This document shows, piece by piece, positions 5,310 through 11,027 of a stretch of DNA of 11,027 nt. The number at the start of each line of letters is the position of its first letter. The first letter of the stretch is position 1. The translations under genes and the position numbers were made by a program. The notes under the pieces are model-generated. The model was not told where the DNA came from and searched no databases. It saw only the letters and a list, made by a program, of their open reading frames with translations. The DNA is from an uncultured Bacteroidales bacterium (GTDB lineage: Bacteria; Bacteroidota; Bacteroidia; Bacteroidales; Paludibacteraceae), in assembly GCA_945787425.1 (NCBI GenBank), contig CALZHO010000018.1:1-11027 (forward strand). The letters run 5' to 3'.

Positions 5310-8233
5310 ATAAAACTGTCTTTCAATTCGTTTAATGCTCTACCTGTATAACTATCCGCACACTCCATAATCTGCTCTGGCGTGCCTTCAGCCACTATCC
5401 TTCCTCCTTCATCGCCTCCCTCTGGTCCTAAATCTATAATATGGTCGGCTGCCAATATCACCGATGGATTATGCTCAATCACCAATACCGAGTGCCCTCT
5501 GCTAATCAACGCATTCAGAGCTTTCAACAGCACTGCCACGTCGTGGTGATGTAATCCCGTGGTGGGCTCATCGAAGATAAAGAGGGTAGGTGTTGCATTC
5601 TCTTGTGCCAAGAACGAGGCCAACTTCACGCGCTGACTCTCCCCACCTGACAAGGTACTACCTGATTGACCCAACTTCACATACCCTATACCTACATCCT
5701 GCAACGGACGCAACCTGTTGACAATCTTCTTACATGCCAAATCTTCGGAGAAGAATTCAATCGCCTGATTAACTGTCATCTCCAGCACATCGTAAATGCT
5801 CTTGTCGCGATACAGCACGTCCAGTACATCCTGCTTGAAGCGTTTACCCTTGCAGTGCTCGCACTCCAACACCACATCCGCCATAAACTGCATCTCAATC
5901 CGTATCGTTCCTTCACCTTGGCAGGCTTCGCACCTACCGCCTGGCGTGTTAAACGAGAAATGCGATGGCGTGAAGCCCATCTGTTTGCTCAATGGCTGCT
6001 CGGCATACAATTTGCGTATCTCGTCGTATGCTTTCAGATAGGTCACTGGGTTCGAACGCGACGATTTGGTTAATGGATTTTGATCCACAAACTCCACGTT
6101 ATGAATCAGTTGCAGACTACCTCTCAGACTGCCGAAGTCGCCCGTTCGTTCGGCTATACCGCCATAATGTTTCTTCAGCGCAGGGTAAAGTACCTTCGTA
6201 ATCAGCGATGATTTGCCGCTACCGCTCACACCCGTCACCACAGTCATTACATTCAGCGGGAAGCGAACATTGATATTCTTCAAATTGTTTTCTGTCGCAC
6301 CGATAACCTCTATATAGTTATTCCATTGGCGTCTATAAGGCGGAATAGAGTAGGTGAATTTCTCTATTTTCGGTGCGCCCGCATATACCAGTTCGCCGCC
6401 ATGGCGACCTGCTTTCGGACCAATCTCTATCGAATAATCCGCGGCTTTCTGTATCTCATCATCGTGCTCCACTACCACTATCGTATTGCCCAAATCGCGC
6501 AACTGCTTCAGCACATGTATCAGCCGTTGTGTATCCCTTGGATGCAAACCGATACTGGGTTCGTCCAATACGTACAACGAACCTACCAGACTACTACCCA
6601 GCGACTTAGCCAGATTGATTCGCTGTCCCTCGCCACCCGACAATGTGTTAGACATACGGCTGAGTGTCAAATACCCCAAGCCAACATCCTGCATAAACTG
6701 AAGCCGCGAACGAATCTCTGTTAAAAGAGGCTCAAAAGAAGAGAGATTTCCATCACCTCCCGTAGGGACAGCACTTTGCTCATCGGGCGACACTACGGCT
6801 GCTGTGTAGTCTTTAAACCATTCCGCTAACTGCGTAATCGGCATTTGACTAAGCTCCGTAATCGACTTTCCGCCTACCAGCACATACTCCGCCTCTTTCT
6901 TCAATCGCTTGCCAAGGCAGTCTGGACATATCGCCTTTCCGCGATAGCGACTGAGCATAACGCGATACTGTATCTTTGCGTATTGTTTGCTCTCCAATTC
7001 GTGGAAAAAGTCATTCAATCCGTGAAAATGTTCATTGCCAATCCACAGCAACTGCTTCTGTTCTGCTGTCAGTTCGTAGTAGGGCGTATGTATTGGAAAG
7101 TCAAACTTATCCGCTGCATAAATCAGTGCTTCGTTCCACAGACCCATTTTCTCGCCTTTCCAACATGCTATCGCTCCTTCGTATATCGTTTTCGTCTTGT
7201 CTGGAACGACCAAGTCGGGGTCTATACCAATTACATTGCCGTATCCACCGCAGGTAGGACAAGCTCCCAATGGACTATTGAAGTCAAACAGGTGCTCCGT
7301 CGGTTCCATAAACGTAATCCCGTCTGCCTCAAAGCGTTGCGAGAAGGTAATAATCTTAGATTCTCTTCCATCTTCAGGCGAAGCCGATCTACAGCCCGTA
7401 GGGCAATCGTCAGCGCAGCGATCTATATTTGGTCTCTCTATCACCAACTTGCACACCCCTTTTCCCTCAAAGAACGCTGTCTGCACTGAGTCTGCAAATC
7501 GGTTCAGCGTACTCTCTTCCCCATCGGTTATGACACGGTCAACCAGCAGATAGGTCAAATTTTCCTTCTCGGCAAGCGCAATGTTGGCACGTGCAGGTGT
7601 TGTTGAATGTGGTTCTTTATGTTGTTGGATGAAAATATCTCCGTTGTTTGTCAGCACTTGATTCAGTCGCAGCACTTCCCCTGTTCCATCTTCCTTGAAT
7701 TGGTACAAACGAGCAAAGCCCTGTTGCTGCCAAATACCCAATTGTTCCTCTATATTCTCCGCTACAATAGGCGACAATAGAAGCACTTTTGTCCCTGTCG
7801 GTTGTTTTCTTAGACACTCCACCACGTCATGTATGCTATGGCGTTTCACTTCCATTCCGCTCACAGGCGAGATGGTCTTGCCTGCTCGAGCAAAGAGCAG
7901 TTTGAGATACTCGTGTATCTCCGTCACCGTCCCCACGGTGCTTCGCGGGTTACGGTTGGTCACTTTCTGCTCAATGGCTATGGCTGGAGGTATGCCCTCT
8001 ATGAAGTCCACATCGGGTTTCTGCATACGTCCAAGGAACTGCCGTGCATACGAACTCAGACTCTCTACATAACGCCGTTGACCTTCGGCAAACAATGTGT
8101 CGAAGGCCAATGAAGACTTACCGCTACCGCTGACACCCGAGATAACGACCAACTTGTTGCGTGGAATATCTACGGTTATGTCTTTCAGATTATGCGTCCG
8201 TGCCCTGTGAATATGTATTACATCTTCGTTCAA
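5306..8233 (-). CDS. uvrA: UvrABC system protein A (excinuclease ABC subunit A)
   Basis: 975-aa DNA-damage sensor of nucleotide excision repair. The dimer loads UvrB onto lesions using two ABC ATPase modules. Visible elements: Walker A1 GVSGSGKSS (33-41); CPTCGG (325-330); CPDCLGKRLKKEA (436-448); signature LSGGEGQR (531-538) with LDEPSIGLH (556-564); Walker A2 GVSGSGKSS (668-676); C-terminal zinc finger C768/C771 and C791/C794; signature LSGGESQR (861-868) with FDEPTTGLH (887-895). The first CxxC of zinc module 1 is replaced by RFEADG (300-305), which I believe is usual in Bacteroidota. It is slightly longer than the usual ~940-950 residues because of two insertions (about 271-292 and 480-500). 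The only workable start is a TTG at 8233: an in-frame TAA lies five codons upstream and the next Met is residue 70. Its stop overlaps the ABC-F start (ATGA). Confidence 0.97.
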   Translation of the reverse strand: MNEDVIHIHRARTHNLKDITVDIPRNKLVVISGVSGSGKSSLAFDTLFAEGQRRYVESLSSYARQFLGRMQKPDVDFIEGIPPAIAIEQKVTNRNPRSTVGTVTEIHEYLKLLFARAGKTISPVSGMEVKRHSIHDVVECLRKQPTGTKVLLLSPIVAENIEEQLGIWQQQGFARLYQFKEDGTGEVLRLNQVLTNNGDIFIQQHKEPHSTTPARANIALAEKENLTYLLVDRVITDGEESTLNRFADSVQTAFFEGKGVCKLVIERPNIDRCADDCPTGCRSASPEDGRESKIITFSQRFEADGITFMEPTEHLFDFNSPLGACPTCGGYGNVIGIDPDLVVPDKTKTIYEGAIACWKGEKMGLWNEALIYAADKFDFPIHTPYYELTAEQKQLLWIGNEHFHGLNDFFHELESKQYAKIQYRVMLSRYRGKAICPDCLGKRLKKEAEYVLVGGKSITELSQMPITQLAEWFKDYTAAVVSPDEQSAVPTGGDGNLSSFEPLLTEIRSRLQFMQDVGLGYLTLSRMSNTLSGGEGQRINLAKSLGSSLVGSLYVLDEPSIGLHPRDTQRLIHVLKQLRDLGNTIVVVEHDDEIQKAADYSIEIGPKAGRHGGELVYAGAPKIEKFTYSIPPYRRQWNNYIEVIGATENNLKNINVRFPLNVMTVVTGVSGSGKSSLITKVLYPALKKHYGGIAERTGDFGSLRGSLQLIHNVEFVDQNPLTKSSRSNPVTYLKAYDEIRKLYAEQPLSKQMGFTPSHFSFNTPGGRCEACQGEGTIRIEMQFMADVVLECEHCKGKRFKQDVLDVLYRDKSIYDVLEMTVNQAIEFFSEDLACKKIVNRLRPLQDVGIGYVKLGQSGSTLSGGESQRVKLASFLAQENATPTLFIFDEPTTGLHHHDVAVLLKALNALISRGHSVLVIEHNPSVILAADHIIDLGPEGGDEGGRIVAEGTPEQIMECADSYTGRALNELKDSFI
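6734..6796 (-). other. Non-conserved insertion in uvrA containing a CCCGTAGGG hairpin
   Basis: Codes for residues about 480-500 of UvrA (VVSPDEQSAVPTGGDGNLSS), where homologues as I recall them have a shorter helical link before the LLTEIRSRLQF segment. At 6758-6768 the DNA reads TCCC-GTA-GGGA, a 4-bp stem with a 3-nt loop. The core CCCGTAGGG is shared with the other uvrA insertion and is read in the same frame, giving Pro-Thr-Gly both times. The insertion call depends on remembered family sequences, not an alignment. Confidence 0.45.
7358..7423 (-). other. Cysteine-rich insertion in uvrA made of short hairpins
   Basis: Codes for residues 271-292 of UvrA (DRCADDCPTGCRSASPEDGR plus two more), directly before FSQRFEADG. 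The DNA carries GGC-GAA-GCC (7377-7385), GCCC-GTA-GGGC (7394-7404) and CGC-A-GCG near 7414-7420. It also has a direct repeat CGATCTA at 7385-7391 and 7419-7425. This modular make-up, and the absence of a matching segment in UvrA sequences I remember, suggest an inserted element that happens to remain in frame. Confidence 0.5.
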
Positions 8234-8247
8234 ATATTCTTGCCTTT
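8231..8247 (-). promoter_or_regulatory. Probable translation start region of uvrA, with ribosome-binding bases supplied by the repeat array
   Basis: The uvrA start is a TTG at 8231-8233. Nine bases upstream is AAAGG (plus-strand CCTTT, 8243-8247), which is the last complete piece of the tandem array. It is the only Shine-Dalgarno-like stretch in range. Bacteroidota depend weakly on such sites, so its functional weight is uncertain, but the array now occupies the initiation region of a DNA repair gene. Confidence 0.4.
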
Positions 8248-8265
8248 AACCTTTAGCCTTTAACC
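8241..8265 (-). repeat. Intergenic 7-nt tandem array between the HU/LysM-like gene and uvrA
   Basis: Coding-strand units are GGTTAAA, GGCTAAA, GGTTAAA and a partial GGCA. The first G is also the last base of the upstream gene's TAG stop codon. All units are of the TTAAA/CTAAA kind, and the 25 bp contain a stop codon in every one of the six frames, unlike the arrays inside genes. It fills most of the 31-bp gap, which is the only gap of more than 11 bp in the window. Confidence 0.85.
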
Positions 8266-9356
8266 TACTTCTTCAAGTACTCCACCGCCAAACTATCCAC
8301 CAACGCTTTCAGTTCTGGGTTGTACAGATTGCGATACTCCTCGCTCAGCTCGGGGATACGAATCACCTGACCCTCACGCACATGTGCAGGATGTTTAATG
8401 AGGTCTCTATTCGCTTCGTAGATAAACACCCACAAGTCTTTTTGCGCATAATACTTGTACGCTATCCATGCCAATCGACTATCTTTCCCAACTCGCTCTA
8501 TACCAATGAAATTCACATACTCGCGTGGTTTCTCTGCCAATGTCAGTTCTTTCACCTCTTCCACTTCTTCAACTGCTAAAACTTCTTTCACTTCCTCCGT
8601 AATGGGTTGACAGTCTTTCATGCATTGCCACCATTGTATCAATGTCGCACGGAAATACACGCCCGTTCCCACGATACCGAATAGCAACAGTACACCAATC
8701 ACCCAGCACACCCATTTGTGGCACTTGCATGTTGGTTTTGCGATAGGTTCTGCGATAGGTTCTGCTTCTTCTGTAGGCTCCTCTGTAACTGCTTCCACAG
8801 GTTCCTCTGTTGGCTCCTCTTTAGGTTCTGGCATAGGTTCTATCGCTGGCTCTTCAATAGCTTCTTCTGCCTTCTCCTCTGGAACCTCTGGAACTTCTGG
8901 AACCTCTGGAACTTCTGGAACTTCTTCAACCTCCAAACTTGGTTTGGATACCGCTTGTCCTAATTCCGCTAAGATATCCACGATTTCATCGGCTTGTTCA
9001 CCCAGTTTGCGCATAGGGTCTGGATTGATTTCTGCCATCACGGCTTCTGTTATGGGCTGTTCCAAACGTTTTTCCACGCTCTCCTTGAGCATAGATTCTG
9101 CACTGAAGGTCAGTTTGTTGTATCCTTCAATCGTAAAGGTTTCGCCTGTGGCAATATTCACGCTTTTACGAGGTGCTACTGATTTGAGTGAAAAAGTTCC
9201 AATCCCTTTGATTTTCACTTGCTTATCTTCTTTCAAACCCTCTACTAATGCATCCAAAAGGGCATTGAGAAACTGTCCTGTTTCTTGTTCTGTCAGGTTG
9301 GCGGCTTGAGCTACTGCTTTGCGTAGTTCTACCCATGTCAGTTTATCATTAGCCAT
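8265..9356 (-). CDS. Membrane-anchored HU-family DNA-binding protein with a C-terminal LysM-like domain
   Basis: 363-aa protein with a striking layout. Residues 1-95 are an HU domain, with GIGTFSLKSVAPRKSVNIAT (51-70) covering the conserved core and DNA-gripping arm. Residues 140-207 are an acidic, Pro/Glu-rich linker with five VPE repeats. Residues 217-236 are a single hydrophobic membrane segment preceded by basic residues (KCHK), which predicts the HU end in the cytoplasm. A second acidic stretch spans 253-275. Residues 284-336 resemble a LysM-type fold: GKDSRLAWIAYKYY, then FIYEANRD, ending REGQVIRIPEL. LysM domains bind peptidoglycan, so the inferred role is a tether between the nucleoid and the cell wall. 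Cysteines cluster on both sides of the membrane (210, 212, 217; 245, 249). The ATG is 3 bp after the stop of a plain HU gene, a possible dimer partner. The LysM assignment is by pattern only. Confidence 0.82.
   Translation of the reverse strand: MANDKLTWVELRKAVAQAANLTEQETGQFLNALLDALVEGLKEDKQVKIKGIGTFSLKSVAPRKSVNIATGETFTIEGYNKLTFSAESMLKESVEKRLEQPITEAVMAEINPDPMRKLGEQADEIVDILAELGQAVSKPSLEVEEVPEVPEVPEVPEVPEEKAEEAIEEPAIEPMPEPKEEPTEEPVEAVTEEPTEEAEPIAEPIAKPTCKCHKWVCWVIGVLLLFGIVGTGVYFRATLIQWWQCMKDCQPITEEVKEVLAVEEVEEVKELTLAEKPREYVNFIGIERVGKDSRLAWIAYKYYAQKDLWVFIYEANRDLIKHPAHVREGQVIRIPELSEEYRNLYNPELKALVDSLAVEYLKK
8739..8762 (-). repeat. Two 12-bp direct repeats in the linker of the HU/LysM-like gene
   Basis: The plus-strand unit TGCGATAGGTTC occurs twice back to back. 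It encodes the repeated EPIA at residues 199-206, just before the membrane segment. It looks like recent slippage or duplication that lengthened the linker. Confidence 0.7.
8878..8925 (-). repeat. 9-bp tandem repeats encoding VPE units in the HU/LysM-like gene
   Basis: Five copies of plus-strand GGAAC(C/T)TCT. The C and T versions alternate in the first four copies, so the array may have grown in 18-bp steps. It encodes the VPEVPEVPE run at residues 146-160. Nine-bp units keep the frame whatever the copy number, so linker length is likely to vary between strains. Confidence 0.9.
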
Positions 9357-9359
9357 ACT

Positions 9360-9638
9360 TTAGATGTTTTTGAGTTGTTCTTTAATGCTTTGATTGGGCT
9401 TGAAAGTCAATTGCATTTTCTCTGGGATAGTTGTGCGTTCTTTTGTTTGTGGGTGTACTACTACACGAGCGTTTTTGCGTTTCATCTCCAGCGTACCAAA
9501 GTTTTGCAATTGTACACTCTTCCCTGCAAGTAATTCTTTTTGCAACACGGCCACAGTTGCATTCAGCAACTCTTCCGTGTGTGTCTTAGTCATGGAAGTG
9601 CTTGTCGCAATGTGTTGGATTAGTTCTTTTGTTTTCAT
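9360..9638 (-). CDS. HU-family histone-like DNA-binding protein
   Basis: 92-aa nucleoid protein of normal HU/IHF length. HU dimers bend and compact DNA through two beta arms. Seen here: an N-terminal helical dimerisation part with KELIQHIATSTSMTKTHTEE (4-23), the core LQNFGTLEMKRKNARVVVHP (44-63) matching the usual GxGTF-R-x-R-NP region, and TIPEKMQLTFKPNQSIKEQL (70-89) for the closing strand and helix. The ATG at 9638 overlaps the rimO stop as ATGA, and the stop lies 3 bp before the next HU gene. This suggests co-translation of a free and a membrane-bound HU, which could form mixed dimers. Which named HU or IHF subunit it equals cannot be decided from the sequence. Confidence 0.93.
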   Translation of the reverse strand: MKTKELIQHIATSTSMTKTHTEELLNATVAVLQKELLAGKSVQLQNFGTLEMKRKNARVVVHPQTKERTTIPEKMQLTFKPNQSIKEQLKNI

Positions 9639-11005
9639 AATTGTGCATAGAGGTCAAAGTCCTCTGATTTTATGATAGTTACCTCGTAATATTCTCCAAT
9701 TTTCAATTGCCTCATCGCCTCATCGCCTTCTCGCCTCATCGCCTCCTTCTCTATCAGTACCTCGCAATCCACTTCGGGCGAGTCATACTGCGTGCGTCCG
9801 ACGTAATATTCCTCTTCCTCTCTGTCTATCACCACGCGTTGTCTCGTGCCCACCATTTGGCTCAATATCTCCGCTGAAATCGACTGTTGTATGGCCATTA
9901 GTGTGTCCACGCGACGCTCTTTTTCTTCTTGTGGAATATCATCTTTGTAGTGCTTTGCCGCGAATGTTCCTTCTTCTTCGCTGTATGCAAATGCCCCCAT
10001 GCGTTCAAACTTCATCTCCTTCACCCACTCGCACAACTCGTTGAAGTCTTCTTCCGTCTCTCCTGGATGTCCCACCAGCAGGGTTGTGCGGATGCATATC
10101 CCAGGCACCTCGCGGCGTATGCGCGCTATCACTGCATCTTGCTCCTCGCGGGTGATGTGACGATGCATTTTCTGCAGCATATTGTCCGAACAATGTTGCA
10201 GAGCAATGTCCATATACTTGCAGACATTCTTATGCTTCGCCATCACAGGTAGCAGGTCGTATGGGAAATCTGTAGGGTAGGTGTAGTGCAATCGTATCCA
10301 CTCCACGCCTTCAATCTGTGCCATCTCATCCACCAACTGTGCCAATCTATGTTCGCCGTAAAGGTCTAATCCGTAACTGGATAAGTCTTGTGCTATCACA
10401 TTAAACTCCTTCACACCTTGCTCCACCAACCATCGCACCTCATCCAATACATCCTCCATCTTTCGCGATGTGAATCGCCCCGTAATCAACGGTATCGCGC
10501 AATACGAACAGTACCTGTTACACCCCTCTGCAATCTTCAGATACGCATAATGCTTCGGCGTAGTTAGTGCCCGCTCATATCCCTCACCTTTCACCTTTAA
10601 CCTTTCACCTTTCACCTTTAACCTTTCACCTTTCACCTTTAACTTTTCACCTTTCACCTCCTCCACGATCCCCATGTAATCAAACTTCCCAAACCACTTA
10701 TCCACTTCTGGAATCTCCGCAGGTAGTTCTTCTCTGTAGCGTTGCGACAGACACCCCATGACGTACAACTTGCGCAGTTTGCCTTGCGTTTTTCGCTCCG
10801 CAAATTGCAGTATCATTTCTATGCTTTCTTCTTTGGCATCGCCGATGAATCCGCAGGTATTGATGATAGCTATCTCGCCTTTGGGATTAGCCGAATCGTG
10901 TACACAGCGATATCCCGCCAATTCCAATTGGCGCATCAATCGCTCTGCATCCACCAAGTTCTTCGAGCAACCCAATGTGATTATGTCTATCTCACCTTTT
11001 CTCAT
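9635..11005 (-). CDS. rimO: Ribosomal protein S12 methylthiotransferase (radical SAM)
   Basis: 456-aa enzyme that adds a methylthio group to an aspartate of ribosomal protein S12, using two iron-sulfur clusters. The N-terminal domain has its three cluster cysteines in LGCSKNLVDAE (C13), NTCGF (C51) and MGCLSQRY (C85). The radical SAM cluster motif is CNRYCSYC (C162, C166, C169). The C-terminal TRAM domain starts near 385 with GTRQRVVIDREEEEYYVGRT. I start at ATG 11005 (MRKGEIDIITLGCSK). ATG 11014 and TTG 11020 are in frame too, and the frame is open to the window edge. Two repeat-encoded insertions interrupt it: residues 116-141 between the N-terminal and radical SAM domains, and about 421-433 inside the TRAM domain. 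All catalytic cysteines are intact, so the enzyme is probably active. The stop overlaps the HU start (ATGA). Confidence 0.96.
   Translation of the reverse strand: MRKGEIDIITLGCSKNLVDAERLMRQLELAGYRCVHDSANPKGEIAIINTCGFIGDAKEESIEMILQFAERKTQGKLRKLYVMGCLSQRYREELPAEIPEVDKWFGKFDYMGIVEEVKGEKLKVKGERLKVKGERLKVKGEGYERALTTPKHYAYLKIAEGCNRYCSYCAIPLITGRFTSRKMEDVLDEVRWLVEQGVKEFNVIAQDLSSYGLDLYGEHRLAQLVDEMAQIEGVEWIRLHYTYPTDFPYDLLPVMAKHKNVCKYMDIALQHCSDNMLQKMHRHITREEQDAVIARIRREVPGICIRTTLLVGHPGETEEDFNELCEWVKEMKFERMGAFAYSEEEGTFAAKHYKDDIPQEEKERRVDTLMAIQQSISAEILSQMVGTRQRVVIDREEEEYYVGRTQYDSPEVDCEVLIEKEAMRREGDEAMRQLKIGEYYEVTIIKSEDFDLYAQL
9709..9743 (-). repeat. In-frame 8-nt tandem array in the TRAM-domain part of rimO
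   Basis: Coding-strand units are GGCGATGA, GGCGAGAA, GGCGATGA, GGCGATGA and a partial GGC. They encode EAMRREGDEAMRQ, placed between EVLIEK and LKIGEYY, where other RimO proteins as I recall have only a few residues. The unit in the phase that would create CGA-TGA is the variant GGCGAGAA, so the frame stays open. Confidence 0.85.
10585..10658 (-). repeat. In-frame 7-nt tandem array in the interdomain linker of rimO
   Basis: Ten 7-nt units plus GGTG, 74 bp. On the coding strand the order is GGTGAAA, GGTGAAA, AGTTAAA, then GGTGAAA, GGTGAAA, GGTTAAA twice more, and a final GGTGAAA. Three units make 21 bp and seven residues (GERLKVK), giving three near-perfect protein repeats. They lie between FDYMGIVEE and YERALTTPKHYAYLKI, in the linker that joins the methylthiotransferase and radical SAM domains. 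Confidence 0.95.
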
Positions 11006-11027
11006 ATCTTCCATCTTCAAGCGCAGC

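Noticed and set aside
6756..6768. Minus-strand CCTACGGGAGG, identical to a well-known stretch of 16S rRNA
   Set aside because: The match is 11 bases, partly explained by its palindromic core, and it lies inside the uvrA frame with no rRNA sequence around it.
8222..8264. Bacteroidota-type promoter (TAnnTTTG) before uvrA, suggested by TATTTG near the start
   Set aside because: The spacing within the motif is wrong, no upstream TTTG partner is present, and the sequence overlaps the start codon itself.
10585..10658. Possible CRISPR array
   Set aside because: Units are 7 nt and directly adjacent, with no spacers and no cas genes nearby.
10567..10761. Plus-strand frame with a repeated LSPLTFH pattern
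   Set aside because: It is the antisense reading of the 7-nt array in rimO; the real protein repeat is GERLKVK on the minus strand.
11006..11020. Longer rimO N-terminus starting at TTG 11020 or ATG 11014
   Set aside because: It cannot be excluded, but MRKGEIDIITLGCSK from 11005 gives the usual short lead before the first conserved cysteine.

Overview
The window reads as chromosomal DNA from a member of the Bacteroidota, most likely the Bacteroidales. The support is indirect. The RimO, UvrA, ABC-F and NodB-like proteins have the wording I associate with that order. A short HU gene sits beside an HU gene carrying a membrane segment and a LysM-like tail. Strong Shine-Dalgarno sites are absent. 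No rRNA, tRNA, IS, phage, CRISPR or defence gene is visible.

All nine genes lie on the minus strand and are packed almost without gaps, so transcription runs from high to low coordinates. In that order they are: rimO (S12 methylthiotransferase), a 92-aa HU protein, a membrane-anchored HU/LysM-like protein, uvrA (nucleotide excision repair), an ABC-F ATPase, a NodB-like polysaccharide deacetylase family protein, a GT4 and a GT2 glycosyltransferase, and the N-terminal 124 codons of a CyuA-type L-cysteine desulfidase that runs off the left edge. Junctions are 4-13 bp overlaps or gaps of 3, 11 and 31 bp. There is no gene-free stretch over 300 bases. I see no convincing internal promoter or terminator, so one long transcript, or at least strong translational coupling, is likely.

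By function there are three blocks: ribosome modification plus nucleoid proteins (rimO, two HU genes), DNA repair and a translation-type ATPase (uvrA, ABC-F), and envelope glycan work (deacetylase, GT4, GT2). The cysteine catabolism gene follows. The only evident biochemical pathway is the glycan trio.

The most unusual signal is a family of tiny tandem arrays with 7-nt (GGTGAAA, GGTTAAA, GGCGAAA) or 8-nt (GGCGATGA) units, all read on the coding strand. They occur five times in 11 kb: twice inside rimO, once inside the ABC-F gene, once inside the deacetylase gene, and once in the 31-bp gap before uvrA. Inside genes, the order of unit variants is exactly what keeps the reading frame open. The intergenic copy has stop codons in all six frames and sits where the ribosome would bind for the TTG-started uvrA. 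A second, weaker class of short hairpin motifs sharing CCCGTAGGG occurs at two non-conserved insertions in uvrA.
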